NCBI RefSeq assembly: GCF_026151205.1
Contig: NC_087083.1
Span: 14,872,280 to 14,936,279, forward strand
Source of the DNA: Bolinopsis microptera
Lineage: Eukaryota; Ctenophora; Tentaculata; Lobata; Bolinopsidae
Length of the DNA: 64,000 nt
Reading direction: 5' to 3'
A program made the translations under genes and the position numbers. Below, in pieces: positions 34,819-44,608 of this stretch. The stretch's first letter is position 1; the number at the start of each line of letters is the position of its first letter. The notes under the pieces were generated by a model. It worked only from the letters and a program-made list of their open reading frames with translations. It was not told the DNA's origin and made no database searches.

Positions 34819-37800
34819 AGTTATATCGTGAAAATGCTTTAAAACTGTCTCAATATGCTAATAACTTCCCCCTCCATGGGGCTCAGCTCGTGGTCAATTT
34901 ATCACCGATTAAATTAATCATTGCTACTTCAACTAAACAATATTATGTCCATTTCAGCGATGACCGAATAGCTGCCCTTCAGAATCTGGAGAAACAGGAG
35001 TCTGATAATATTAACTTTTGTGTACAAGAAGGTAAGAAAATGGCATCAAGGTTGGTATGTAAACACTATTTACCTTACTCGGGAATATTATGACTGGGAT
35101 AAAGTGGTGGGTTTTGGAAAATTCCGCCATATTTTTCCCGGTCATTAATTTTCCCAGTCATAAATTAACCCGCTATAATGTTCCCGAGTAAGGTAAACTA
35201 ATAGTAATACATTTTGATGCTGGTAGGTTTTGGAAAAGGTATACAGTTATACTTTATAGCCTTGATTTTCGGGCAAGTGCAATTTGGAAGTTCTACATAC
35301 CGACATATGCGGCGCGCGCGAACGTTATTTTGTATGGAATCACACAAATTTTCCAAACAATCGTCCACGCTAATAAACTGGCAAATCTAATAAACTGGCA
35401 AATATTTTCCAAAATATAAATACTAAAAACACCTAGTTATCCATTTTCTTAATTAACTTTGTTCATAACAGATGAAGATTCTGAGAAGGCGGAGTTCTAC
35501 GACTTGCTTCAGAATCCTGAGAGTTATACGGGATATAGCGGCGAACCTTCATGGAGGATCTGGAGAAGCATTTATCAGGAGAACTGTTTCAAGTTAGTGT
35601 GTTGTAATTTGTAATTTACAAAATATTGCCTCTATTTTTCTCCCTCCTCGCTATCTCTCTCCCATAACTGTATATTATGTAGCGTTGGTACATGAATCAT
35701 AATTAGGTTAGCCACAAGATAATACTATAAGGGGGGATTGTACTCATTGCGGTCTGTTTGGACTGTAGAGAGAGAGTTCATACTTTCATACGACAATGTT
35801 ATGCGTGTTTTCAAATATAATAGGCGGGTTTTTACTTTTGCATTTCCACTGCGATAGTGAAGTCCCGGCCGTAGGCACGGGTTACACTAGTAACATAATA
35901 ACTTCGTTTCAGACCGAAGAAAGACAGTTTGTTTCTAGATCTGACACACAAGTCAATCAACTATATGTGTAAAGAGAAGCGTGTATTCTTCAGAGCAGTC
36001 TCGGGATTACATTCCTCAATCAGCATACATCTAGCTGCTAAATACCCAGTCCAAGGTTAGGATATTTGCTAAATACCCCGTATTTAATACGGGGTATTTA
36101 TGTTTAGGGCATAATACGGCGTAAATTCAAAGATACGCTAGTTAAATTGATTTCTCATATCGCTGATTATTTAAAACACGGTTTTGGAAAGCTTGGAATA
36201 ACAATAATATTTACAGGGTTTTAGTATAGTATAGTGCACATTTCAGTTTTTATCTCACCGTTAAAATCTGTAACCTGGAGGGGGATTTGTTTTAAAACAT
36301 ATAAGAGATACGAAAAGTTTGTTTTAGCAGGAGCTTTCAAAATACATGTTTTAAATCGTCTATAATCTGTATATAATGTCTTCAGATTTTTTCGGACAGA
36401 AGTGGGGACCTAACTTGGCAGAATTTACGAGAAGGTTTTTACCGGAATCCACAGCTGGAGAAGGGCCACACTGGCTGAAGAACCTGTACTTTGTGTATCT
36501 CGTTGAAATGAGAGCCATAACTAAGGTTAGTGGTACTAAGCTTCTTTCTAGAAGCTTCTAGAAGCTTTAAGAAAGAAACTTCCAGAAGTTTTGTATGTTG
36601 AGGTTAGTGCTCTGTTGACTTGTTCACTTGTTTACTTGTTGACTTGTTTACTTGTTTACTTGTTGACTTGTTGGCTTGTTGACTTGTGATTATGAAAAGA
36701 TGCCTATAAAAATACTTACAATCATCATAATAATATCACGTGACCACTGCCCTCATCACGTGACATTAACTCCTCATCACGTGACATTAACTCCTCATCA
36801 CGTGACATTAACTCCTAATCACGTGACATTAACTCCTAATCGTACGTACGTTTTGGTACGTTTTGGTGAGTTTGGCAGGGCGTGCTCAGGACAACTGCAT
36901 CGAGTGCGTCCTCCTCCAGCTCAGCATTGAGTTATCGTTTGTCGGAGTGTAGCCCGGAACCGGTGGTGTGTCTGGGTACTGTTCCATAAATCTGCCTAGA
37001 CCAACTTTGAAACTGTCTAGCAATGTGATACTCCGGAGCTCCGATGGGAGCACGTTGAAGAGCTGAGCTGCTCTAACTCTAAAGCTGTTGTCGTAATCTG
37101 TTCTTACCGACAACTGTGCGCTTTTGTTCATGGCTGGGATCTCTGCCTTAATACCATGCCTTTGATGAGACTTGAACTCGAAGCCCGTATCGTTCGGAGC
37201 ATGTTCATTAAGAATTTTCCATACATGAATAATGGAATAACGCTCTCTCCGCCTCTGAGGGACATCAACTTAAGCTTCTTCAGCCTGTCCCAGTACTGGA
37301 GATCACGGCAGCCAGATATCTTTCTAGTAAAGGATCTCTGTACAGTCTCCAGCTTTTGTATCTCTGTGACTTTTGTAGGGTTCCAGACTGGACAGCAGTA
37401 CTCTAGCTTGGAGCGAACCATGCTTTTGTATAAAGTCAGCATGACTACTTGTGACCGGTCTCTAAAGGCACTCAATGTCCAAGCCGCCATTTTTCTAGCT
37501 CCTTGAACTGTCTTCTCAATGTGAGGACCCCATGACCTACTGCTGCTAACATACACTCCAAGGTCTCTGACAGTTTCCTGTGGTGATATTGCGTGTCCTT
37601 TTGGTGTAGTATACTCAACAGTCTCTGGGTAGAACGGGAGCTCTCTTAGAGCTTTTGATCCATTCAGGGGGTAGTTTACAACCTCAAACTTCTGTTCGTG
37701 TAGCTCCATGTTGTTAACACGTGACCACTCGATGACTATGTTGAGATCATCTTGCAGTAACTCCACACTACTCATTCCTCGGATAGCCCCAATCAGCTTT

Positions 37801-40800
37801 GTGTCGTCTGCAAAGCTGAATCCGTTACTATAGCTAATGCTGTTCAACAGATCGTTGATGTACAGGATAAATAGGATCGGTCCTAGGACTGTCCCTTGTG
37901 GCACCCCACTTGCCACTGGCTGGAAGGATGATTTGCGACCTTCAACAACGACTGTTTGTTTTCTGTTTAGCAAAAACTCTTTGATCCACCTTAAAACCTG
38001 ACCACCAATTCCGTATCGACCAAGCTTGGCTAGCAGCACTGCATGGTCGACCTTGTCAAAAGCTTTGGCAAAGTCGAGGTAAATCACATCAACTTCTTCA
38101 TCATTGTTGAGTGATTTGTAGATCTGTTCGATGTGACTGAGAAGCTGCGTCATGCAACTCCTCTTTTTTCTGAACCCATGCTGGTTCGTATTGATCATCA
38201 TGTTCTCTTCCAAATGACGAACCAGGTTTTTTCTGATTACACGCTCAAATGTCTTTATGATGTGCGAGGTTAAAGACACTGGTCTATAGTTTGCTGGGTC
38301 CGTTCTGTCCCCCTTCTTATAGATAGGGGTGATATATTGGGTCTTTAATTCCGCTGGTATATACCCACTGCTGAACGATTCCTGCCAGAGGAGTGTAAGC
38401 GGGTCTGCAAGTTGTTCTTTGCAGGCTGTGAGTATCCTAGCAGGAATCTCTCCGTCAGGTGCGGCCGAATAGGGATCCAGTTCTCCTAATGCTTCAATGA
38501 TATCTTTTCTTGTGAAGCTTAGCTCGTTGAATCCGGAATCCAGTCCCTGAGGTAATCCTTGACTCTTCATACATTCATCAATATCGGCACTCATAGGGTT
38601 ACTAAATACCTTCTGGTACTGCTTCTGAAGTAACTCTGCCTTGATACTGGGGTCGTCCACTAATGCCCCAGTCTCATCTCTCAACACCGGGATCGTAGAT
38701 CTGGTCTTCTGGAGACGCTTGGCATACGAAAAGAAGTATTTGGGGTTCTTCTTTATTGCATCGACTGCCCGGAGTTCTTTTTTGTTCAGTTTCTCAAGGG
38801 TCCCTTCCTGTATGGAGTAACACAGCAGTGAAACCTCCGTTTTCAGTTTAGGGATTAAACTCGAGCTAGGATTCATTTCCTGTAATGCACGTATCCTAGC
38901 ATTCATCTTCCTTCGTCTTCTTTTCATGACATAAACGTGCTTATTCCCTCTTCTCTTTCTTGAGGTAATCTCCGCTGCACTCTCTTTCTTTGGGGAGAAC
39001 TCCAAGGTTATCTGGAGCACTGTTAGCTTGAACAATTCCAGAAAAGCGTTCAAGTCCTCGTCACAGAGTTCCCAGAGCTTCAGCCAGTCGACTTTCTGAA
39101 GGCAATCACTGATTGCCACAAAATCGGCTTTGTGATAGTCAACCGCCCTGAAAGAGTTTGGGTCGATCTTGCTGGTTTCGTTCTTCTTTCTTCCAGTCAT
39201 ATTAAAACCAAGCTGAATTTCGACCAAGCTGTGGTCTGATAAAGATGTGGGGTTCACCTTTACTTCTGCGACATACCTAGGAACATTTGTAAGTACAAGA
39301 TCTAGGGTGCTACCTTCTCTTGTCGACTGGTTTACGACCTGTGTTAGAAAGTTACGGTCTATAAACTCTATAAAATCATGACACCTGGCTTCACTTCTTA
39401 AGCCTCCATGTTCCCAGTCTATCTCTGGATAGTTGAAATCTCCAACAACGTATATGTCTGGCACCGTTGTATTTTCTGAGATCGCGTCTATTTTGGCTTG
39501 CAGTCTGTCTAGTAAGTTCTTCCAGCCTGAAGTATCTGCTCCAGGGGGCCTGTAGACAGTAGCAAAAAGGGTGTTGCATGACTTAACATAGCACATGACC
39601 ATGTTATTGCTTCTATCCTCGTAGTGATCGGTTTCTGTCACCACTAGCTGGTCATGAACATAGAGGAGGCAACCTCCTCCTACTCTCTCTGGTCTATCAG
39701 ATCTAAACGATTGATAGTCTTTTATCTGCACCTGAGCGTCAGAGATGTAACTCTTTAGCCATGACTCGGTTATGGCTATGAATGGTGGGGGGCAGCTACT
39801 TCCTTCGATGATGGTTTCCTGGATGTAGGGTAGTTTCCATCTAGAGCTGCTAGTAGCTGCCGGAGATACGCTCTGTCCATTTAAGAGGACAATGGTGGAA
39901 AGTTCTGGCTGAACCACTGTGGTGCCATCATGTACGGGTATGGGATGGGCGGGTGCAGTCCCGGAACAGCTCGAGTTGCGGGGTGGCATGGTAGCTCCGT
40001 GGGGTTCAGTTGCTGGGGAATCGGTTGGCGTTGGACCTCTTTCCCCCTCCCGATGATAATCTCGTTTCTCAGGCCATCGATTTGTTCCTGAAAACCAGCC
40101 TTCATGTTCTCGATGAGCTTCAATAAAAAAGACTCATCTTGATCAGTCTTCTTCTCTTGGTTTTCTACTCGTGGCTTGTTGATGGTTGGGGGATACGTAG
40201 TGTATCCTGACGAAGCAATGCTGAATTTGGGAAGCGCATTTCGTCTGTAGGGCTCAGTAGTATTTTCTACTCGTCTGTAAGTCTCTCGTTCTTCTTCTTT
40301 TCCGTGGCCAGGACCGTTGCGGGTAAACACCAGGTGTTGAAAGGTACATTGATCGTCTTCACATCTGATGTTTTTAATGGAAAACTTGCATATTCTGGGA
40401 TGCCAGTATAGGCACTTTTTACCTTTCTTGCACCCATTCTGATGCTTGGCCCCAAAGTCGCAAAACTTGTAACATCTCTTAGGGTGGCTCCTCTCACAGG
40501 TTTTGCCGTCTACAAGGACTTTGCCAGTTCGTCCATGTGGGCATGCCCTTTTCTTGAAGAGCTCACAGATTTGTTCTTTCTTGTGCCCTGAGGTATTGGG
40601 ATTCCTCTCCCTCGTCTCCCTTGTCTCATCACGACCTCTTCGTGGGCTTATCCTCTCTGATGACTCTGCTTTTTCTTCTTCACTTTCAATCTCATGGTCA
40701 CTTTTACCTGTATTTTCCTCTGACTCTGTAATAGTGTCCAGTTTGTCGACACTAGCACTAAGTGCTTGTTTCGGAATCGGTTTCAGTGAGCCTTGTTTTG

Positions 40801-43726
40801 GAGGGTTTGATGAAAGCAGCATATCCTCCAATTCATTCTTTTCCAGACACACGTGGCACATCCAGACAAATCCTTTTGGATTTGTTTCACTCATACTCGT
40901 TGCCTTTTTCTTCAGCTCCTCACAGTCGTGACTTCCCAATAGGCACAATCTGCAGGTGAAAAGAGGCGCGGATTCCAGTGTGTTCTGGTACACTGACTTG
41001 CAGTCACTGCATTCAGCTTCAAATAGTGACTCTATCTTCAGGATTATTCTGTCAGTCAGGATATCCTGGTTTCGATAAAGCTTTTCCTTACCATCCTCTG
41101 ACCTGGCTTTGAGTCCAACTAATTTTGCACAAGCCTCTAGCTGCTGGGCATTGCACTTCTTGACGTTAGTTTTATTTTCACCATAAGGCAGTGAAGGACT
41201 ATAGCTCGCAAGGGCTTTCTTGGCGTGCTCATCAGCTATGTTTGCAAGACCTCCAAGCACAACTTTCTGATTCTCTAGTATCGCTGGCATTTTCAAAGAG
41301 CAGTACCCAGACACGATGTATGATGCTGGATCCAGCCGGGTCTGAAAAAATGTGCGACAGAAACTTGAAAGTAAGTTACCCTTGTAGTAGGGTAGGGGTT
41401 ATTGGGTAGGTTTTGAAATAACTGATTGATCACGATTTTTCTTCAAATAACACAGACAGCGTAATTCTTCAAGCTAAACTGCGTTCAAACGATAACAGCA
41501 ATGAAATATCCAGCTCCCTTTTAGGGCACTCAACACGAATACGTACCCGTAGTATAGAGCTCTTCAACACGGCAATTGCTATAGCGTGACCCGCCGAATC
41601 ATGTTGTCACACCTCAAATTATTTGTTATATAGTAGTGTTGAAAGTATTAAAAGTATAAAAAATCACGTGACATTAACTCCTCATCACGTGACATTAACT
41701 CCTCATCACGTGACATTAACTCCTCATCACGTGACATTAACTCCTCATCACGTGACATTAACTCCTCATCACGTGACATTAACTCCTAATCACGTGACAT
41801 TAACTCCTCATCACGTGACATTAACTCCTCATCACGTGACATTAACTCCTCATCACGTGACATTAACTCCTAATCACGTGACATTAACTCCTAATCACGT
41901 GACATTAACTCCTCATCACGTGACATTAACTCCTCATCACGTGACATTAACTCCTCATCACGTGACATTAACTCCTCATCACGTGACATTAACTCCTAAT
42001 CACGTGACATTAACTCCTAATCACGTGACATTAACTCCTCATCACGTGACATTAACTCCTCATCACGTGACATTAACTCCTCATCACGTGACATTAACTC
42101 CTCATCACGTGACATTAACTCCTCATCACGTGACATTAACTCCTAATCACGTGACATTAACTCCTAATCACGTGACATTAACTCCTCATCACGTGACATT
42201 AACTCCTCATCACGTGACATTAACTCCTCATCACATGACATTAACTCCTAATCACGTGACATTAACTCCTCATCACGTGACATTAACTCCTAATCACGTG
42301 ACATTAACTCCTAATCGCGTGACATTAACTCCTAATCACGTGACATTAACTCCTCATCACGTGACATTAACTCCTAATCACACACCAGGCTCTGCCGCTG
42401 TGGAAAAGGTGGGATTTCCATACGGGTAAGCCGGAGGAGGATATCAAGACTAAAGAAAATACCATCAGTATTGTTGAGGGGCTGCTCTCGTGTCCTGATA
42501 CTTTCGACGAGGAACAGCTCTTCAAAGGTGGGGTGATTGGGTAATTGTGGAATAATTGGTAATTGGGTAATTATGGAATAATTAGTAATTGGGTAATTAT
42601 GGAATAATTGGTAATTGGGTAATTATGGAATAATTGGTAATTGGGTGATTGTGGGACTGAGATAATTAAAAATGCAAATATGGCGGAAAACTTTTGTCAA
42701 CTTATCTCCCAGAAAAACATATTGTCGTCAATGGCGAAAATGTCAGTGATTCCCATATTATAATTTACCTTAATTTAATGTTGAATTATGATAATTACAG
42801 GCCCAGCTGCCGAGGAGATCCTGAATGAATTTCTGGTTCATTTCCGGAACATATCCCAGATAATGGACTGTGTAACATGTGACAAGTGCAGATTATGGGG
42901 CAAAATACAGGTATGTTAAATGACCAATTACCACATCTCATGACGATTAAAAAATTGAAACTTTTCAAAACTTATCGTTTCCTTCATTGATAAATTCACT
43001 TAATATGACTGACCAATATTCAATGATTTCGTTTCGCAGATACGAGGTCTGGGAACTGCACTAAAGATCTTATTTAGCGGAGGGAAACCTGAGAACCTTA
43101 ATTTGGAGAGGGGAGAAGTTGTGACTCTGTTCAACGCTTTTAATCAGTTAGTTTAATAATCGTTTTTAATTATTTAATTATTTAATTATTTAATTATTTA
43201 ATTATTTAATTATTTAATTATTTAATTATTTAATTATTTAATTATTTAATTATTTAATTATTTAATTATTTAATTATTTAATTATTTAATTATTTAATTA
43301 TTTAATTATTTAATTATTTAATTATTTAATTATTTAATTATTTAATTAACTCAGTTAGTTTAATAATCGTTTTTAATTTGTTTTGCCATTAATTTGTTAA
43401 TTTATACCGAGATACTAGTGATATTAATTAAAATCAGGACCCATGTAATATGTTTTGCCACTTAAGTTTGTTCGCTATTTGCCAGAAAAATTTTAGTTTA
43501 CCGAGATTTTCAGTGACATTAAAATTTGTTGTTAAAAATTTTAACAATGCAATGCAAACAAATAACAATGTTAATAACATCACGTGACCCCAGGTTATCC
43601 CACTCTTTACACTACGTCAAAGTGTTCAAAGACCAGATGGATTACAAAGAGGAAGCCGGACCTGCTGAGGAATCAGACAGGAAACAGGAAAACTTATTTA
43701 ATACCTTTACTCGTGGGGAGCTGTGA
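34751..43726 (+). CDS. ERO1: ERO1 endoplasmic reticulum oxidoreductase
   Basis: ERO1 is an FAD enzyme of the ER lumen that oxidises protein disulfide isomerase. Exons: possible 34751 to about 34818 (signal peptide), then 34958-35031, 35472-35592, 35913-36055, 36386-36525, 42389-42527, 42801-42910, 43040-43146 and 43594-43726. From 34958 on, all junctions are GT-AG and the phases agree. Diagnostic segments: [85 protein letters not shown] (active-site C-x2-C-x2-C) and [10 protein letters not shown]. The exons carrying the N-terminal shuttle cysteine pair (about 130 residues in the family) are not visible between 34818 and 34958. The intron 36526-42388 holds a LINE. The stop TGA is at 43724-43726. 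Confidence 0.95.
34958..35031 (+). CDS. ERO1: ERO1 exon: [16 protein letters not shown]
   Basis: Phase 2 in (CATTTCAG), phase 1 out (G|GTAAGA). It encodes [20 protein letters not shown] and then CVQE, matching the family segment ahead of the FAD-binding core. Confidence 0.82.
35069..35197. mobile_element. 129-bp TIR element in ERO1 intron
   Basis: The ends are TTTACCTTACTCGGGAA and TTCCCGAGTAAGGTAAA, extending over about 23 bp with one mismatch and flanked by CTA on both sides (35066-35068 and 35198-35200). This is a MITE-like non-autonomous element; the superfamily is not decided. Confidence 0.75.
35472..35592 (+). CDS. ERO1: ERO1 exon: [17 protein letters not shown]
   Basis: Phase 1 in, phase 2 out. 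It encodes [20 protein letters not shown], then [20 protein letters not shown]. Family members have NPER-x-TGY-x-G-x-x-AW-x-IW at this place. Confidence 0.95.
35913..36055 (+). CDS. ERO1: ERO1 exon: FAD-binding [11 protein letters not shown]
   Basis: Phase 2 in, phase 1 out. It encodes [20 protein letters not shown] followed by AAKYPVQ. The SGLH-x-SI segment contacts FAD in known ERO1 structures. Confidence 0.96.
36386..36525 (+). CDS. ERO1: ERO1 exon: [12 protein letters not shown]
   Basis: Phase 1 in, phase 0 out. It encodes [20 protein letters not shown] and [20 protein letters not shown]. Donor AAG|GTTAGT; the following 5.9-kb intron holds the LINE. Confidence 0.97.
36612..36685. repeat. 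TTGTTGACTTGTTTAC minisatellite
   Basis: Imperfect 8-bp and 12-bp units of ACTTGTTG/ACTTGTTT, about 90 bases downstream of the ERO1 donor at 36525. Confidence 0.8.
36738..36843. repeat. 21-bp CACGTGAC minisatellite, part 1
   Basis: Five copies of ATCACGTGACATTAACTCCTC. The array is interrupted by the LINE and resumes at 41664 with the same unit and orientation. Confidence 0.95.
36886..37262 (-). pseudogene. LINE ORF2 C-terminal region after a frameshift
   Basis: From about 37260 the conserved C-terminal segment of CR1-type ORF2 ([42 protein letters not shown]) continues in a different frame from the long ORF2, which runs out at 37128. A single small indel near 37256-37262 explains this. It is the disrupted tail of ORF2, not a separate gene. 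Confidence 0.85.
37128..39989 (-). CDS. LINE ORF2: endonuclease and reverse transcriptase
   Basis: 953 residues. The N-terminal APE-type endonuclease nicks target DNA (FIAITESWL near residue 75, [10 protein letters not shown] near 190, SDHSLV near 250). The reverse transcriptase primes on the nick ([40 protein letters not shown]), and the two catalytic Asp of FADD are present. The start overlaps the end of ORF1 by 109 nt in another frame. The frame shifts near 37260, so the last conserved block is lost from this ORF. Confidence 0.97.
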   Translation of the reverse strand: MPPRNSSCSGTAPAHPIPVHDGTTVVQPELSTIVLLNGQSVSPAATSSSRWKLPYIQETIIEGSSCPPPFIAITESWLKSYISDAQVQIKDYQSFRSDRPERVGGGCLLYVHDQLVVTETDHYEDRSNNMVMCYVKSCNTLFATVYRPPGADTSGWKNLLDRLQAKIDAISENTTVPDIYVVGDFNYPEIDWEHGGLRSEARCHDFIEFIDRNFLTQVVNQSTREGSTLDLVLTNVPRYVAEVKVNPTSLSDHSLVEIQLGFNMTGRKKNETSKIDPNSFRAVDYHKADFVAISDCLQKVDWLKLWELCDEDLNAFLELFKLTVLQITLEFSPKKESAAEITSRKRRGNKHVYVMKRRRRKMNARIRALQEMNPSSSLIPKLKTEVSLLCYSIQEGTLEKLNKKELRAVDAIKKNPKYFFSYAKRLQKTRSTIPVLRDETGALVDDPSIKAELLQKQYQKVFSNPMSADIDECMKSQGLPQGLDSGFNELSFTRKDIIEALGELDPYSAAPDGEIPARILTACKEQLADPLTLLWQESFSSGYIPAELKTQYITPIYKKGDRTDPANYRPVSLTSHIIKTFERVIRKNLVRHLEENMMINTNQHGFRKKRSCMTQLLSHIEQIYKSLNNDEEVDVIYLDFAKAFDKVDHAVLLAKLGRYGIGGQVLRWIKEFLLNRKQTVVVEGRKSSFQPVASGVPQGTVLGPILFILYINDLLNSISYSNGFSFADDTKLIGAIRGMSSVELLQDDLNIVIEWSRVNNMELHEQKFEVVNYPLNGSKALRELPFYPETVEYTTPKGHAISPQETVRDLGVYVSSSRSWGPHIEKTVQGARKMAAWTLSAFRDRSQVVMLTLYKSMVRSKLEYCCPVWNPTKVTEIQKLETVQRSFTRKISGCRDLQYWDRLKKLKLMSLRGGESVIPLFMYGKFLMNMLRTIRASSSSLIKGMVLRQRSQP
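39881..41290 (-). CDS. LINE ORF1: PHD-like and CCCH zinc-finger protein
   Basis: About 469 residues from the first ATG at 41290 (an upstream GTG at 41314 extends the open frame). A Cys-rich N-terminal part with C-x2-C pairs ([23 protein letters not shown]) resembles a PHD-type finger. A second cluster ([39 protein letters not shown]) resembles tandem CCCH fingers. ORF1 proteins bind the element RNA; this function is inferred from position and fingers. The C-terminus has a short coiled-coil-like stretch ([19 protein letters not shown]). Confidence 0.88.
   Translation of the reverse strand: MPAILENQKVVLGGLANIADEHAKKALASYSPSLPYGENKTNVKKCNAQQLEACAKLVGLKARSEDGKEKLYRNQDILTDRIILKIESLFEAECSDCKSVYQNTLESAPLFTCRLCLLGSHDCEELKKKATSMSETNPKGFVWMCHVCLEKNELEDMLLSSNPPKQGSLKPIPKQALSASVDKLDTITESEENTGKSDHEIESEEEKAESSERISPRRGRDETRETRERNPNTSGHKKEQICELFKKRACPHGRTGKVLVDGKTCERSHPKRCYKFCDFGAKHQNGCKKGKKCLYWHPRICKFSIKNIRCEDDQCTFQHLVFTRNGPGHGKEEERETYRRVENTTEPYRRNALPKFSIASSGYTTYPPTINKPRVENQEKKTDQDESFLLKLIENMKAGFQEQIDGLRNEIIIGRGKEVQRQPIPQQLNPTELPCHPATRAVPGLHPPIPYPYMMAPQWFSQNFPPLSS
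41598..41662 (+). repeat. Block shared with the palindrome at 15.7 kb
   Basis: CCTCAAATTATTTGTTATAT followed by GTTGAAAGTATTAAAA also occurs at 15681-15700 and 15890-15904, where the two halves are separated by one arm of the palindrome. Confidence 0.7.
41664..42380. repeat. 21-bp CACGTGAC minisatellite, part 2
   Basis: About 34 copies of ATCACGTGACATTAACTCCTC with a TCCTAA variant. The last copy merges into the acceptor (CACACACCAG) of the ERO1 exon at 42389. Confidence 0.97.
42389..42527 (+). CDS. ERO1: ERO1 exon: [12 protein letters not shown]
   Basis: Phase 0 in, phase 1 out. It encodes [20 protein letters not shown] and [13 protein letters not shown], matching the variable loop after the AITK helix in the family. 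Confidence 0.9.
42535..42650. repeat. GTAATTGGGTAATTATGGAATAATTG minisatellite
   Basis: About four copies beginning within 10 bases of the donor at 42527. Confidence 0.9.
42801..42910 (+). CDS. ERO1: ERO1 exon: active-site CVTCDKC
   Basis: Phase 1 in, phase 0 out. It encodes [20 protein letters not shown] and [13 protein letters not shown]. The C-x2-C-x2-C next to the FAD is intact, so the catalytic core appears functional. Confidence 0.97.
43040..43146 (+). CDS. ERO1: ERO1 exon: [10 protein letters not shown]
   Basis: Phase 0 in, phase 2 out (CA|GTTAGT). It encodes [15 protein letters not shown] and [10 protein letters not shown], conserved near the ERO1 C-terminus. Confidence 0.97.
43147..43378. 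repeat. 8-bp array flanked by a duplicated 5' splice site
   Basis: About 23 copies of AATTATTT. The sequence at the exon end (CAGTTAGTTTAATAATCG then TTTTTAATT) recurs just after the array at about 43351-43378, so a second copy of the donor sits at its far edge. Confidence 0.93.
43594..43726 (+). CDS. ERO1: ERO1 terminal exon
   Basis: Phase 2 entry completes Gln, then [20 protein letters not shown] and a hydrophilic tail ending FTRGEL at TGA 43724-43726. It lacks an HDEL/KDEL-type end; the last four residues are RGEL, and whether these act as a retrieval signal is unknown. Confidence 0.88.
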
Positions 43727-43835
43727 CGTCACGTGAGATGGTGACGTCACGTGAGATTGTGACGTCACGTGAGATTGTGGGCTGAGAAGTGTGACGTCAC
43801 GTGATATCATCATATGTGTGACGTCACGTGTCGTT
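43724..43835 (+). repeat. TGACGTCACGTGA repeats at the ERO1 stop
   Basis: Five TGACGTCACGTG motifs in about 110 bases; the first one contains the ERO1 stop codon. Each joins a CRE-like TGACGTCA to an E-box CACGTG. A regulatory role is unproven. Confidence 0.75.
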
Positions 43836-44409
43836 AAACACAGCACTGCACACCGTGACCCAGAGTTATTTGAACTGTTTACTAACAACCTGAAATCTAG
43901 TTAAATAATATGGGGCAAAGATGGAAGATTGAATTGTTCTGTTAAGATCTGTTTGATTAGCATTTATTTGTTGACGCTAAACGGATAGGCTGATAGTTGA
44001 TTTAGGGTTTTAGTTTCTGGATCCATCAATCATGTTCTCTTATTCATGACCTACTAAAATGTAATTGGTGCAGTAAAACATAAAACTGCTGCACGGTTTC
44101 GTTTTTAGGTTAAAATTTCCCAGTCTTTATGCATTATATAAATAGATTATTTTTAAAAGCTTGGTTATAACGAATCATTCAGCTGGTTAGTTTTATAGGT
44201 TACAATAATACAAATAAATTATGTAAATGTTGATAGCTTTTGTTTTTTGTTATTAGTTTTTGCCAGACTTGTCACACGTTTTTTCTAAGTTATTGTCTCG
44301 TTTTAGTTTGAGTATTTCATTGCAAAGTTTTAACGATTTACTATGAAACAAAGGATTTTTCTTTATTCTAGCAAAAATAATCAAGAAACGGGTGATATAA
44401 TATTCGAAT

Positions 44410-44590
44410 TAATAACATCGTCGATGAGTTTCGCGCGTTATTTACCTAGCTTGCTGGTTGGATTGACGATGTCAATTCTTCTCAGTTCGGCGGGGCCCAG
44501 TAGCGCATCTCGCCGATCTAACGAAGATGTGGTTGCGAGAAGCATTTGCATTATTTGATGCGCGGCCCAGGTCCAGTAACACATCGTGCT
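44410..44590 (-). repeat. Dispersed repeat, copy 2 (inverted relative to 1643)
   Basis: Read on the minus strand it repeats the blocks CGCGCATCAAATAATGC, TTAGATCGGCGAGATGC and GAATTGACATCGT of 1643-1775 in the same order. Confidence 0.65.
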
Positions 44591-44608
44591 AAATACAGGG
44601 TTCGTCAT

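Larger units (their letters stand above)
36844..41590 (-). mobile_element. CR1-like non-LTR retrotransposon (LINE), nearly full length
   Basis: Minus-strand order: 5' UTR, ORF1 (41290-39881), ORF2 (39989-37128, continued after a frameshift to 36886), and a short 3' UTR ending in tandem CCAAAACGTA-like units typical of CR1-group 3' ends. There is no LTR and no poly(A). It lies antisense inside an ERO1 intron, inside a 21-bp minisatellite. The 5' limit is uncertain. Confidence 0.93.

Noticed and set aside
34785-34957. Open frame upstream of the ERO1 exon as coding sequence
   Set aside because: The residues show no similarity to ERO1, and a good acceptor (CATTTCAG) lies exactly where homology begins, so it is read as intron.
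40503-40931. Plus-strand ORF of 142 codons
   Set aside because: Antisense to LINE ORF1, low-complexity Ser-rich, no independent support.
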